A stretch of 41,420 nucleotides of DNA from Bacteroidales bacterium (GCA_030539115.1 JAUNSR010000026.1:1-41420); one strand, 5' to 3'; positions 1-9,082 are shown, counted from the stretch's first letter. The notes: generated by a model not told the origin, from the letters alone. Made by a program: numbers and translations.

Positions 1-37
1 ATAATAATAATAATTTTTTTTCTAATAAGTTGTTTTA

Positions 38-69
38 TTTGCTTTTTTATTAAATATTATTTCAATTTG
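38..69 (+). promoter_or_regulatory. possible Bacteroidetes-type promoter for the glycosyltransferase
   Basis: TTTG at 38-41 is followed after 20 bases by TCAATTTG at 62-69, one mismatch from the TAnnTTTG -7 element. The predicted transcription start near 75 leaves about 30 bases before the ATG at 106. The match is imperfect and the window edge is close, so this is only a candidate. Confidence 0.35.
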
Positions 70-105
70 CATTATCGATATATATAACAAGTTCACTTTT
101 ATTTA

Positions 106-1125
106 ATGATATCCATTCTAATTCCAATATACAATTTTGATTGTTCACCTTTAATAAACAGGCTTTCCAAGATATGTTCTCAAGTAAATGTAAAAACCGA
201 GATAATTGCATTTGAAGATGGTTCAACAAATATCTTTAAAGATAACATATCGGCTCTTGAAAATTGTGGAGGAAGATATTTATCTTCAAAAAGCAACATA
301 GGCCGTTCAAAGGCAAGAAACATTCTCGCAGAGGCCGCTTCCAATCGATATCTAATATTTCTTGATTGTGACTCTGACATTATTACAGGAGAAAATTTCA
401 TTAATAATTATATCAATATTATAAATGCAGCTCAAAAAGAGGGCTATGAAAATGATTTTTTGATTTGCGGCGGCACTTTGTATAAAAACTTCAGGAATGT
501 TGAGAATAAATTTGTTCTTCACTGCAAAGCCGGTTACTGCAATGAACAGAATACTTATACTTTAGAGGATTCTCATTTCGGTTTATTAAAACCTGTGGAA
601 TGTATTGAAAAAAAGTATAAGAATATTAATGAAGACACATTTAAGGAGAAAAATTCAATCAACAAATATTCAAAAAGACATCTTCTTTCAAACAACTTCC
701 TTATTTCAAAAGCAACTTTCAATAAAATAAAATTTGATGAAAGGCTTGAAAAATATGGTCATGAGGATACTCTTTTTGGATTGGAACTTAGAAAAAAAGG
801 TGTTTATATATTCTACATCAACAACCCCGTCGTACATCTTGGTCTCAAAGATTATGATAAATACATTTCTGATGTAAAAGCTTCGATTGAAAATCTAAAA
901 TTCATTTCAGATAATATTATAGACAAAGACGATAGAAAAGATTTTAAACTATTAAAAGTCTATGATCTTATATCATCATTAAAACTGAAACATCTTATTA
1001 CTATTATCTACAACCGATTAGGCGACAGCATAATAAATAATCTTAAAACAAGAAATCCGAATTTGTATTTGCTGAACCTATACAAACTCGGATATCTATG
1101 CAGTTTAAATAGCAATAGTAAATAG
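106..1125 (+). CDS. family 2 glycosyltransferase
   Basis: The 339-residue protein begins with a GT-A fold typical of GT2 enzymes: the N-terminal beta strand MISILIPIYN, an EDGS nucleotide-sugar motif at 37-40, a NIGRSKARN helix at 64-72, and a DCDSD metal-binding motif at 87-91. A later KYGHED at about 216-221 fits the acceptor-side ED motif. GT2 enzymes transfer a sugar from a nucleotide-sugar donor, usually to a polysaccharide, lipid or protein; the acceptor here cannot be read from the sequence. There is no signal peptide or membrane segment, so it should act in the cytosol at the membrane face. It stands alone and converges on the next gene with only four bases between. The family is clear, the substrate unknown. 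Confidence 0.85.
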   Translation: MISILIPIYNFDCSPLINRLSKICSQVNVKTEIIAFEDGSTNIFKDNISALENCGGRYLSSKSNIGRSKARNILAEAASNRYLIFLDCDSDIITGENFINNYINIINAAQKEGYENDFLICGGTLYKNFRNVENKFVLHCKAGYCNEQNTYTLEDSHFGLLKPVECIEKKYKNINEDTFKEKNSINKYSKRHLLSNNFLISKATFNKIKFDERLEKYGHEDTLFGLELRKKGVYIFYINNPVVHLGLKDYDKYISDVKASIENLKFISDNIIDKDDRKDFKLLKVYDLISSLKLKHLITIIYNRLGDSIINNLKTRNPNLYLLNLYKLGYLCSLNSNSK

Positions 1126-1134
1126 TAGACTATT
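1114..1134 (+). terminator. weak hairpin at the glycosyltransferase stop
   Basis: AATAGT at 1114-1119 can pair with ACTATT at 1129-1134 around a nine-base loop, followed by a short T run (CCTTTTT). It overlaps the stop codon and the end of the convergent M16-like gene. The stem is only six A/T-rich pairs, so this is a tentative call. Confidence 0.25.
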
Positions 1135-2464
1135 CCTTTTTACCCGAAATAATAACACTGAAATTATTTTCAATGAAATATTTTTTTGCCATTTCAATTA
1201 TATCCCCCGATGTTATATCGGAGATTTCTTTAATCATATTTTTATAATAACCAGAATCCATTCCATTTGCTATTAAAGATATGTGTGCATCGGCAATAGG
1301 GAAAGGACCATCAAAAAGGCGTGCCATCTCTCCCATCAAATATCCTTTCAGCATTGACATCTCCTCATCAGTCACCAATTCCTCTTTGAGTTTTCTAATT
1401 TCATTAAACACCTCCTTGATAACCTCCTGAGTATAATTAACGGCAGTTTGAGTCGATATGGTTATATAAGAGCCATTTTTTAGAGTTGTTATGTTAGACC
1501 CTATTCCATAGGTATATCCCTTTTCCTCTCTGATGTTTGCCATCAGCCTGCTGCCGAAATAACCTCCAAGAAGTGTGTTAAGAATCCTAAGTTTAGCATA
1601 ATCGGGATGGTTTCTGTTAATTACAGGCATTCCAATTCTAATTGCCGACTGCATTGCATCTGCCTTTTCCACAAAAATCTCTTTGGGCTTATAACTATTT
1701 TCATAATTACAGAAGAGTTCATTATTTGATACATCTTTATCATCAGATGTTTCCTGCTCACACAATCTGTCTTTAACCAACATACCGCCCCACTGTTCCT
1801 TTCCAAAGGCATTTATTACATAATCCATTATCTCATCAGTAATTTTACCGGTAATAACAATTTTGCAATTTGATGAGTTATAATATTTTTTATGGAATTC
1901 TTTTAAATCATCTGTGTTTAAAATATCAAAGTCAGAAGCCGAGGCATGTTTTCCATAAGGATGAACTTTACCGAAAATAGCCTCAATAAAATTATTAAAA
2001 GCCACCACTTGAACCTTTTCCTCCTCAACGAGAAAACTCTGTTTTCTTCTGTTTCTTATCACATCAAACTCATGCTCATTAAAAAGAGGCTTTTTAATGA
2101 TTTTCTCCACTAATGAAAGAGTTTCTTTTGCATACTTATTTAAAGAATACAAAGTAACGTATGAATTATGATATGTAGCAGATGGCTGAAGCCATGCTCC
2201 ATAATAATCAAGATGTTCGGCAACCTCAAGAGCAGACATTCCTTCAACGCCCTCTTTTAAAAGAAGGTTTGTAAACATTGCGACAAGATTTTTCTTCTGC
2301 TCCCATTTTCCCGCTCCAAATATTACATCTATTCTAAAAACATCCTGATCTCCAAGATTAAGCTGAAAAATCTCAACACCATTTGGTGTAATAATTTTCT
2401 CTGGTTCAGGAATATTTATTGATGAAATCGGGGAAGTATGCGGTTGAATATTTCTTTCTAACAT
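1130..2464 (-). CDS. M16 (insulinase-like) family protein without the zinc-binding motif
   Basis: From the ATG at 2464 the protein has 444 residues and the two-lobed M16B layout: an N-terminal beta strand region with a GDQDV segment, and a C-terminal half with the R...Y pair (REEKGYTYG) near 310-320. Where active M16 peptidases carry HxxEH, this protein has TNLLLKEG at about 65-72, so the zinc ligands are missing. It is therefore probably the non-catalytic partner of an active M16 subunit encoded elsewhere; such pairs are known in bacterial M16B enzymes. The open frame continues upstream to 2512, but a TATATTTG -7 element at 2510-2517 would lie across that start, and sequence similar to other Bacteroidetes homologues begins at MLERNIQPH. 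No signal peptide is visible. Confidence 0.85.
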   Translation of the reverse strand: MLERNIQPHTSPISSINIPEPEKIITPNGVEIFQLNLGDQDVFRIDVIFGAGKWEQKKNLVAMFTNLLLKEGVEGMSALEVAEHLDYYGAWLQPSATYHNSYVTLYSLNKYAKETLSLVEKIIKKPLFNEHEFDVIRNRRKQSFLVEEEKVQVVAFNNFIEAIFGKVHPYGKHASASDFDILNTDDLKEFHKKYYNSSNCKIVITGKITDEIMDYVINAFGKEQWGGMLVKDRLCEQETSDDKDVSNNELFCNYENSYKPKEIFVEKADAMQSAIRIGMPVINRNHPDYAKLRILNTLLGGYFGSRLMANIREEKGYTYGIGSNITTLKNGSYITISTQTAVNYTQEVIKEVFNEIRKLKEELVTDEEMSMLKGYLMGEMARLFDGPFPIADAHISLIANGMDSGYYKNMIKEISDITSGDIIEMAKKYFIENNFSVIISGKKE

Positions 2465-2509
2465 AAAAAGATATTTAATAACATTATTAATAATATATCG
2501 GCTTTTAGA

Positions 2510-2517
2510 CAAATATA
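2510..2517 (-). promoter_or_regulatory. -7 element for the M16-like gene
   Basis: The minus strand reads TATATTTG, an exact match to TAnnTTTG. It would start transcription about 40 bases before the ATG at 2464. No matching -33 TTTG is seen at the expected distance. It supports the shorter start. Confidence 0.4.
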
Positions 2518-2539
2518 TAAAAGCTTATAAAAGAATCTC

Positions 2540-2568
2540 ATTTCCATATTTTCTATATATATGGAAAT
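2540..2568. repeat. 10-bp inverted repeat between the M16-like and nfeD genes
   Basis: ATTTCCATAT at 2540-2549 pairs perfectly with its inverted copy at 2559-2568 across a nine-base loop. A T-rich run follows on the plus strand only, yet both flanking genes read leftwards, so it does not look like an ordinary intrinsic terminator of nfeD. Confidence 0.4.
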
Positions 2569-2590
2569 ATTGTTTTTTTAAGAACCTGTA

Positions 2591-3979
2591 TTATTTTTTC
2601 ACAACATACAGTTGTGCGTTCTCATATTTAACAACCTTTACAGGAGTGCCCTTTTCTATAAATCCATATAGTGCAACTGCATCGAAATACTCATTATCTA
2701 TAGCGACTTTCCCCGCCGGTCTAAGTATGGTGGCAGCCTCTCCCTCACGGTTAATAAGATTTCTTTCAGTTGTTGAAACGGCAATATATCCCTCACATAC
2801 TTTCTGTTCTGAATTTAAAGCAAACTTCTTCATCAATCCCTTATTTCCCACCCTGGATATTATAAACAGAATCGAAACAAAGGATGCTGCCAATCCTGCA
2901 ACAACAGTCATAACAGATTTCTTTATCTCTTCGCTCGACACAGGTTCGAAATCAAATACTACGTTGTTTACAAGAGCCAATACTAAAGCTACAACAATAA
3001 GAATTATCCCCGAAACACCGGCAATGCCAAACCCCGGTATAACAAACAGCTCAAGCATAAGAAGAATAAAACCTAATATAAAGACTATTATCTCCCAATT
3101 GGCTGCCAATCCCTCGATATATAAGGGAGCGAAATAAAGAACAGCCGCAATCAATGCTATTACAGAGGCAACGCCCAATCCTGGGGTCTTTATTTCCTGA
3201 AATATTCCAAGCCCAATAATCATTATTAAAGCTGCCTGAATGCCTGGAGAGGAAAGAAATCCAAGAATTTCATCTATCCAAGTTGGCTTGTAACTTATAA
3301 CATCGTAATCACCATTTGTAAGTCTTTGCTCTATAAACTGATCCGTACTCTCAAAAATGCCGTCACAATATCCATTTTTAACAGCCTCCTGAGCAGTTAA
3401 AGTAAGCACTCTGCCACTGTCTACGAGATTTTTTATGTAAATTCTATCATCAACCATTGCCTCAGCAATCAAAGGGTCTCTTCTCCAAACAATTTCTTGC
3501 CGTCCGTCAACGATGATCGTATCCCTCCCTTTTGCCTCGGCAGTCGATCTTATTGTTGCTCTCATATATGACTGATATTTATCAGGCATTTGTTCCCCTG
3601 TTTGGTTAACAACCGTGGCAGCTCCTATGCTTGCGCCACTTCTCATATATATCGAATCACAGGCAATTGCAATTAATGCGCCTGCCGAAGCCGCATTATT
3701 GTCTATAAAGGCATAAAATGGAATCTCTGAGTTGAGTATTGCAGTTCTTATGGAATCGGCATGAAGCACAGTGCCTCCATAGGTGTTCATGTGAAGTATT
3801 ATTGCGTCAGCCTTAAGCTTCTCCGCCTCTTTTATACCCTTATTTACATACACCCATGTGGTGCTTCCAACCTCTTTTTTTAGATCAATCTTATAAAAAA
3901 GCATATTTGAAAAAACGTTTTCACTAAAAAAAAATTGTACTAAAATAAGAAATGGAATTAGAAGAGTCCTTTTAAACAT
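2591..3979 (-). CDS. NfeD-family membrane-anchored ClpP-class serine protease
   Basis: The 462-residue protein has an N-terminal signal or anchor segment (residues 1-24), a ClpP/SppA-like protease domain to about 215, a block of four to five hydrophobic helices (about 235-385), and a C-terminal OB-like NfeD soluble domain. The protease part shows MNTYGGT at 64-70 and the nucleophile context NNAASAGA with Ser98; Lys134 in PDKYQ is the likely dyad partner by comparison with archaeal 1510-N proteases. Long NfeD proteins of this type usually accompany an SPFH (stomatin/flotillin) protein that they may cleave; no such gene follows here, so the partner must lie elsewhere. Length and domain order match full-length NfeD1b proteins. 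The signal peptide places the protease domain outside the cytoplasm. Confidence 0.88.
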   Translation of the reverse strand: MFKRTLLIPFLILVQFFFSENVFSNMLFYKIDLKKEVGSTTWVYVNKGIKEAEKLKADAIILHMNTYGGTVLHADSIRTAILNSEIPFYAFIDNNAASAGALIAIACDSIYMRSGASIGAATVVNQTGEQMPDKYQSYMRATIRSTAEAKGRDTIIVDGRQEIVWRRDPLIAEAMVDDRIYIKNLVDSGRVLTLTAQEAVKNGYCDGIFESTDQFIEQRLTNGDYDVISYKPTWIDEILGFLSSPGIQAALIMIIGLGIFQEIKTPGLGVASVIALIAAVLYFAPLYIEGLAANWEIIVFILGFILLMLELFVIPGFGIAGVSGIILIVVALVLALVNNVVFDFEPVSSEEIKKSVMTVVAGLAASFVSILFIISRVGNKGLMKKFALNSEQKVCEGYIAVSTTERNLINREGEAATILRPAGKVAIDNEYFDAVALYGFIEKGTPVKVVKYENAQLYVVKK

Positions 3980-4277
3980 ATTCTTTGTATTGATTACTTT
4001 ATAACAATTTAAAAAAAAACAAATCAGCCTATATCCATAAAATTAGATCTATTTCCAAACTGATCTCGAGTTTTATCGCACTTAAAGAGAGAGATACAAA
4101 GATAGGTTTTACTTTTTTATAAGTATCTAAAAACTTTTTTTGAATTAAGAGGTAAATAATACTACTAAGAAAAAAATATATAAAAAACTATTAAAAACCA
4201 AAACATTTTTTTCAAATGGAATGTTATAAACCCAAATTTATGAATAATCTTATTTTTTTGAGCTAATACTTTATTTT

Positions 4278-4790
4278 ATGAAATCAGTTCATTTTCAAGA
4301 TTTTCAAGAAAAGCTACTTGGATTACAAGACAACTTGTTGAACTTTGCTTACATGCTGACATCTGACAGAGAAGAAGCAAAAGATTTATTGCAGGATACA
4401 ACCCTCAAAGCGCTTGACAACCAAGACAAATACATCGAAAATGTAAATTTCAAAGGATGGGTATTTACTATTATGCGTAATATCTTTATCAACAATTATC
4501 GCAGGATAGTAAGAAACCAAACAATAGTTGACCAGACGGAAGACTTGTATCACTTGAATCTTCCTCAGGAGTCAGGATTTGACACCCCGGACGGCTCTTA
4601 CACTGTCAAGGAAATCACCAAGGCAATAAACAGCTTTGCTGATGAATATAAGATTCCTTTCTCAATGCATGTTGCGGGATATAAGTATCACGAAATTGCA
4701 AATAAGATGAATTTGCCTTTGGGAACAGTAAAGAGCAGAATATTCTTTGCCCGTCAAAGGCTTCAGGAAATACTTAAAGATTATAAATAA
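4278..4790 (+). CDS. ECF-type RNA polymerase sigma factor
   Basis: The 170-residue protein has the two helical parts of an ECF sigma factor: region 2 at about 15-85 (DREEAKDLLQDTTLKAL, then FKGWVFTIMRNIFINNYRR) and region 4 at about 115-165 with a helix-turn-helix (YHEIANKMNLPLGTVKSRI). It should direct RNA polymerase to a stress or envelope regulon. No anti-sigma factor or FecR-like gene is next to it, unlike the polysaccharide-linked ECF factors of Bacteroidetes. It resembles the conserved stand-alone ECF sigma common in this phylum. The upstream 298-base gap holds no clear TAnnTTTG promoter, only a near match ending in TTTTTTTG at 4260. Confidence 0.92.
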   Translation: MKSVHFQDFQEKLLGLQDNLLNFAYMLTSDREEAKDLLQDTTLKALDNQDKYIENVNFKGWVFTIMRNIFINNYRRIVRNQTIVDQTEDLYHLNLPQESGFDTPDGSYTVKEITKAINSFADEYKIPFSMHVAGYKYHEIANKMNLPLGTVKSRIFFARQRLQEILKDYK

Positions 4791-4831
4791 TTTCAAGTCA
4801 AAAGAGATTGTTCATAGTCGCTTCAAGTTTT

Positions 4832-4957
4832 AAATATCTTAAAAAAGAAAATTCTCTTCTTGATTTTTTCATCTTTTATTATCGATTGTCTTTCAAATAT
4901 CTTAAAAAAGAAAATTCTCTTCTTGATTTTTTCATCTTTTATTATCGATTGTCTTTC
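4832..4957. repeat. perfect 63-bp tandem duplication
   Basis: Bases 4832-4894 are repeated exactly at 4895-4957. The unit begins AAATATCTTAAAAAAG and ends ATCGATTGTCTTTC. It lies between the stop of the sigma factor gene and the terminator of the outer-membrane barrel gene and has no long open frame. The absence of any mismatch points to a recent duplication by slippage, or to copy-number variation between strains. Confidence 0.9.
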
Positions 4958-4978
4958 TTGTGAAAGCTGGACAATATA

Positions 4979-5010
4979 AAAGGGAACAAACTATACGGCT
5001 TGTTCCCTTT
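4979..5010 (-). terminator. intrinsic terminator of the outer-membrane barrel gene
   Basis: An 11-bp perfect stem (AAAGGGAACAA at 4979-4989 with TTGTTCCCTTT at 5000-5010) encloses a ten-base loop. Read on the minus strand it is followed by TTTTATATTG, and it lies 27 bases after the stop codon at 5038. Confidence 0.8.
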
Positions 5011-5037
5011 AAAATGCTCAAAAAGAAATTTATATCA

Positions 5038-7824
5038 TTAATATGGTCTTTTACGCTCCTGCATTGCCTGCTTTCCTTTAAAGCTTTGAATATTGTAGGT
5101 AAATGTCAGCATAAAATACCTGCTTAGCACATTTGAATAAGAGGTTTGGACATAAGCATCTGCAATGGTGCGTGAAAATGCCTTGTTTTGCTTTAAGATA
5201 TCATAGGCAGAAAGTTTTAGTTCAGCACGATTATTTTTCAAAAACTTCTTACCGATTGCTGCATTCCACAACCAGAATTGCTCTTTATCATCCATTGAAG
5301 AGCCTGTATAGCATTTCCAGTTAAGATTATTCTCCAATGTGAATCCATTCCATATTTCCCAATTTATTTTTGCCTGCCCGTCATGAGTCAAATAATCATA
5401 ATTGTTGCTTTTAAGATTATTGTTAACCTTATTGAAATCTGCATTATACGATAATGTAAAATCAAGATATTGACTGATATTACTTGTCAGTGAAGCGCCC
5501 GGAACCAAACTTAAGGACTTTGTCATTAATTCTTGACTGTTTTGTATACCCGGTATTTTGTTATAGTTGACACCTGCAGAGACATTCAGATTACTCATAA
5601 GAACATCTATTGGAAATCCGTAAGTAAAATTTGAGTTTAAGCTCATATATCCGTCAAGATTTACAGGCTTTGTCAATTGTGCCCCTTTAGTAAAATCTAT
5701 GCCATCGATATCTGTGCTTTCAGAAGCTATGGTGACATCCGAACCAATATAATCAACTTTTTTTGTCATGTTAAAAAATGCCATCCAGTTCGTAGCCTTT
5801 TCAACATTGCTTCCAATATATCTCACGGATAGAGAATGATCGATAACTTGATCCAAGTCAGGATTACCTTGATAAAGCTGAAGGGGATTGCTGTTGTCGA
5901 TTGTCTGCTGAAGCTGGGTCACAGATGGAGAAGATGAATTGGAACGATACATAAACCTAAAGGACTGATTCTGAGCAGGCATATAATCGACCATTGCCAT
6001 GGGCAAAAAACTATTAAATGACTTCGAAGTCTGATAAGAAAGAGTGCTCATATATGGATATATTTGCTCTCCATCAAGATCTGCCCTCTGGAAATTAAAA
6101 TTAGCCATCAATCTTAACTTCTCGGAATTAATTCTGTAGCCCACTCCCATTGCCTGAGTCAAATAATCACTTTTATAATTGCTTGAGAGATATTCATCGG
6201 GAGTATAAATCTCATCGATTCCGGCTTTATCTGTTTGTTTGTCTGTTTTGTTGTTGGTCTTATTTACATTATAGTTGACAGAAAGCTGATGATTCTTAGC
6301 CACGGGTTCTGTATATTGAATATTTGCGCCATAGGAATAGCCATTTGCATCGCTGTTGATTATTTGCTTTGTCAGGTCACCGTTCAGTGTTATATCCTGA
6401 TTTGATTCAGATGAATTATCACTTAACGACCCCCTGAACATCGAAGAAATTGTTCTCCCCTCCTTGGCAAATTTATGACGCCATAAAAGTTCTCCTGAGA
6501 TATTGTAACCATTAGCATCAGATTCGGTATCTGTACTTGAACTGTTGATTACATTGTTGTCAAGAGTAGTTTGACTCGTATTTGAACTCTCAGAGTTGTT
6601 TTTTTGAAAGCTTAGATTAGGCATAAACATTATCTCGTCATTTTCTCCAGGTTTATAAATGACTCTCATGTTCATTCTGTTTGAATAATTGTGAGTAAGC
6701 GAATTTGAGAGTTGGTCATAAACTCTCAGACCCCCCAAGGTGTCAAAATAGTTTCTGTTTAAAGAATCAAGAAGACTGGTTCTTGTCATATTAAAAAAAT
6801 AACTTCCGGATATCTCAAGCTTCTCACCCCATGCATTTGAATAGTTCAATCCCAAAGCATTGGCTCTTGAGATGCCGCTCTGGGAATTTATCATATTTGA
6901 ACCGCCGGCTCCCGCACCTCTCGGACCGCCGCCTCCGGCACCGCCTCTCGGACCGGGACCACCCATACTTCCCAAAAGATCATCGATTGCAAAATTTGTC
7001 TGATTTACATTGTTAAACAGTCCAAGCAAGGTGATTCTTTGATTGCCATTAAAGAAATTCACATTACCGCCGAAATTATATCTGCTGTCAGTTCCATATT
7101 GTCCATATACTTTACCAAAGATTCCATTGTTTTTATAGCTTCTCGTTCTTACATCAAGAGCCTTTACAGTGTTTCCGTCATCAAATCCTGTAAACTCAGC
7201 CTGGTCACTTTTCTTATCAAAAACAGCGATCGACTGCACAACCTCGGCAGGAAGAGTTTTAAGAGCCAACTGAGGGTCATTTTCAAAGAAAGCCTTTCCA
7301 TCCACCAAAACCTTTTTAACCTCTTCACCCTGTGCCTCAATTTTGCCATCGGTAACTTTCATTCCAGGCATTTTTGACACCAAATCCTCAGCTGTAGCTC
7401 CATCCATAACCTTATATCCGTCGGCATTATAAACCGTTGTGTCGGCATTTTGTTTTACACGCAGATTTTTGCCGATAACCTGAGTGCTTTTAAGCTCTAT
7501 TGCTTCCTCACTAAGTCTAAACTTTCCAAGATTGTTGTTTCCGGGACGAAGCTGTACATTTTTTGTAAGTTTTTTATACCCAACGTATGTAATCTCCAAT
7601 GTATAAGGACCGGGATTGGGAATATCCATTGAAAACACACCCTTGTCATTGGTTATACCAAGCGTTTCCTGACCTCCGCCGGTTAAGGTTGCCCTGATAG
7701 TAGCGGCAATCAATGATTCTCCCGAGGTTTTATCCTCAACTGTACCCAATATTTTTACAAATTGGGCATTTCCGCTCATCAAGAGTGTTGTCAGCAAAAG
7801 AGTTAAAAGAAAAAGTCTTTTCAT
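5038..7824 (-). CDS. TonB-dependent-receptor-like outer membrane beta-barrel protein
   Basis: The 928-residue protein carries a signal peptide (1-20, cleaved before QFVKI), a carboxypeptidase-regulatory-like domain at about 25-105 (GTVEDKTSGESLIAATI, then GVFSMDIPNPGPYTLEITYVG), a plug-like region at about 110-230 (AEDLVSKMPGMKVTDGKIEAQ) and a long C-terminal barrel ending in an aromatic-rich strand. A glycine/proline-rich loop at about 285-312 is typical of the Bacteroidetes OMP_b-brl family, which differs from polysaccharide-uptake SusC proteins. No SusD partner is present, so the cargo is unknown; siderophores, peptides or protein export are possible. It is a single-gene unit: a terminator follows, and a 660-base gap precedes it. 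Family assignment is safe, substrate not. Confidence 0.88.
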   Translation of the reverse strand: MKRLFLLTLLLTTLLMSGNAQFVKILGTVEDKTSGESLIAATIRATLTGGGQETLGITNDKGVFSMDIPNPGPYTLEITYVGYKKLTKNVQLRPGNNNLGKFRLSEEAIELKSTQVIGKNLRVKQNADTTVYNADGYKVMDGATAEDLVSKMPGMKVTDGKIEAQGEEVKKVLVDGKAFFENDPQLALKTLPAEVVQSIAVFDKKSDQAEFTGFDDGNTVKALDVRTRSYKNNGIFGKVYGQYGTDSRYNFGGNVNFFNGNQRITLLGLFNNVNQTNFAIDDLLGSMGGPGPRGGAGGGGPRGAGAGGSNMINSQSGISRANALGLNYSNAWGEKLEISGSYFFNMTRTSLLDSLNRNYFDTLGGLRVYDQLSNSLTHNYSNRMNMRVIYKPGENDEIMFMPNLSFQKNNSESSNTSQTTLDNNVINSSSTDTESDANGYNISGELLWRHKFAKEGRTISSMFRGSLSDNSSESNQDITLNGDLTKQIINSDANGYSYGANIQYTEPVAKNHQLSVNYNVNKTNNKTDKQTDKAGIDEIYTPDEYLSSNYKSDYLTQAMGVGYRINSEKLRLMANFNFQRADLDGEQIYPYMSTLSYQTSKSFNSFLPMAMVDYMPAQNQSFRFMYRSNSSSPSVTQLQQTIDNSNPLQLYQGNPDLDQVIDHSLSVRYIGSNVEKATNWMAFFNMTKKVDYIGSDVTIASESTDIDGIDFTKGAQLTKPVNLDGYMSLNSNFTYGFPIDVLMSNLNVSAGVNYNKIPGIQNSQELMTKSLSLVPGASLTSNISQYLDFTLSYNADFNKVNNNLKSNNYDYLTHDGQAKINWEIWNGFTLENNLNWKCYTGSSMDDKEQFWLWNAAIGKKFLKNNRAELKLSAYDILKQNKAFSRTIADAYVQTSYSNVLSRYFMLTFTYNIQSFKGKQAMQERKRPY

Positions 7825-8488
7825 TGCAATTATTTATTGTTTAATGTTATTCAATCATAACCTGATTAATAAATCAATTACAAATATGACTCTGCTGAAA
7901 CAAAAAAAACAATTTGAAAATGGTGAACTTTCCAAATTGACTTATGAACTGTCTTAAAGAAAGGTTGAAAAATTTAATGTTATTAAGTTTAAAAGCTGTG
8001 ATTACACAATTTATTTACCTGAAGTTTTAATTATAAATACAATTATTATCATCTTATATCTCAATTGTTTAATTATGGTTGTCAATTTTTTAATTTTTAT
8101 TGTCAAATTTTTCTGAACACTTAAGTTATATTAATTTTAAACTCAAATAATTGACTTAAAATATTATAGTTATTTTAAAAGTATATTGTAGTATTTAAAT
8201 TTTTGTGTCGATGAAAACAAAAAAATCGACAATGAAAATAAATTTATATGTAATCAAATAATAAAGCATCCAACCATAATCAAAAATTGAAGCTTATAGG
8301 TTTAGAAACTTAGACATTGTGTTTAAGAATACATTAATTAATTTAAAATCAACCATAATGTAAATGTCAGAGTTTATATCTTATAAAAGAATAAAAAATT
8401 TTATCTTAAAAACATTCAATTTTTCAACCAAAACACTCTTGGTATTGTTTTTTGTATATATACCACTAACTTATAAAAACCGATTGTT
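7825..8488. other. 664-base gene-free A/T-rich region
   Basis: No credible gene or RNA gene is seen between the divergent barrel gene and the DUF6582-like gene. Visible structure is limited to TTGTCAA at 8079-8085 and again at 8100-8106 (exactly 21 bases apart), a TGTCGAT/ATCGACA inverted repeat at 8206-8212 and 8225-8231, and a TGGTAT/ATACCA inverted repeat at 8440-8445 and 8460-8465 just before the small gene. A one-mismatch minus-strand -7 element (CATATTTG) is at 7881-7888. These may be regulatory but none is convincing alone. Confidence 0.4.
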
Positions 8489-8746
8489 ATGGCAAGAGAA
8501 GAGAATCCTTTTTCAGATAAGCTTGACACAGAAGAGAGAAATGACCTTTCGGATTCCGAATTTGGTCTTCCCGCTCAACGAGCCTACCCGATGCCCGATG
8601 CTGCACATGTAAGGGCTGCTGAAGCCTATTTTAGATATTGTCCGGATGATGAAAAGCCTCTTTTGGCAAGAAATATATTAAAAAAGGCGGCTGAATTTGG
8701 CATTGATGTTAAAAGTCCGACTATATTGGAATGGGCTGAAAAATGA
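8489..8746 (+). CDS. small DUF6582-like protein
   Basis: The 85-residue acidic protein has no membrane segment or signal peptide. Its middle, FGLPAQRAYPMPDAAHVRAA at about 31-50, followed by a helical stretch ending KKAAEFGIDV, resembles the DUF6582 pattern (short F-x-x-P-x-x-R-x-x-P-x-x-D-A-x-H-V-R-x-A segment, then a helix) known from actinobacterial and phage-related proteins. I recognise it by pattern only. Function is unknown. An overlapping frame from 8364 is longer upstream but its translation is A/T-rich filler with no family look, so the 8489 ATG frame is preferred. It stands alone, with gaps of more than 300 bases on both sides. Confidence 0.7.
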   Translation: MAREENPFSDKLDTEERNDLSDSEFGLPAQRAYPMPDAAHVRAAEAYFRYCPDDEKPLLARNILKKAAEFGIDVKSPTILEWAEK

Positions 8747-9082
8747 AGAATATCAAAGTTCTTTTATATATTTTATATTTAACTCTCATCTTTCCCATCG
8801 GATAAAATCCTTTGGGATTTATTTAATAAAAAATTCATTCTAAGTGCTTATATATCACTTCACAAAAAAATATCATTATTCATCCATAATAATTCATTAT
8901 TTGCTGCAATCGGTTTCTTTTGTCGTTTACTGACAAAACATCCGGATATACCACAAATACTAAAAAGAGATTATAAACAATAAAATGATTCTCTTTATAT
9001 ATATTTACATAATTTTTAAAAGTATTATACTTCTTTTTAACAAATTAAAAAAATAACCGCTCAATAAATTAATCATTTAGAA
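8747..9082. other. 336-base gene-free region
   Basis: A short hairpin AAATCC/GGATTT at 8805-8810 and 8815-8820 with a four-base loop may be a weak terminator for the small gene. No promoter matching the Bacteroidetes consensus is visible before the gene at 9083, and no open frame looks real. Confidence 0.35.

Noticed and set aside
2646..3137. 163-residue plus-strand frame
   Set aside because: Antisense to the hydrophobic segment of the NfeD protein; low-complexity Ser/Thr/Ile composition typical of antisense membrane-helix codons.
4832..4957. CRISPR array
   Set aside because: Two abutting 63-bp identical units without distinct spacers are a tandem duplication; no cas genes are present.
7039..7377. 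112-residue plus-strand frame
   Set aside because: It lies wholly inside the outer-membrane barrel gene on the other strand and shows no family features; the barrel gene is clearly real.
8364..8612. 82-residue plus-strand frame overlapping the DUF6582-like gene
   Set aside because: It is in a different frame, its N-terminal half is translated A/T-rich intergenic DNA, and the overlapping frame from 8489 shows a recognisable family motif.
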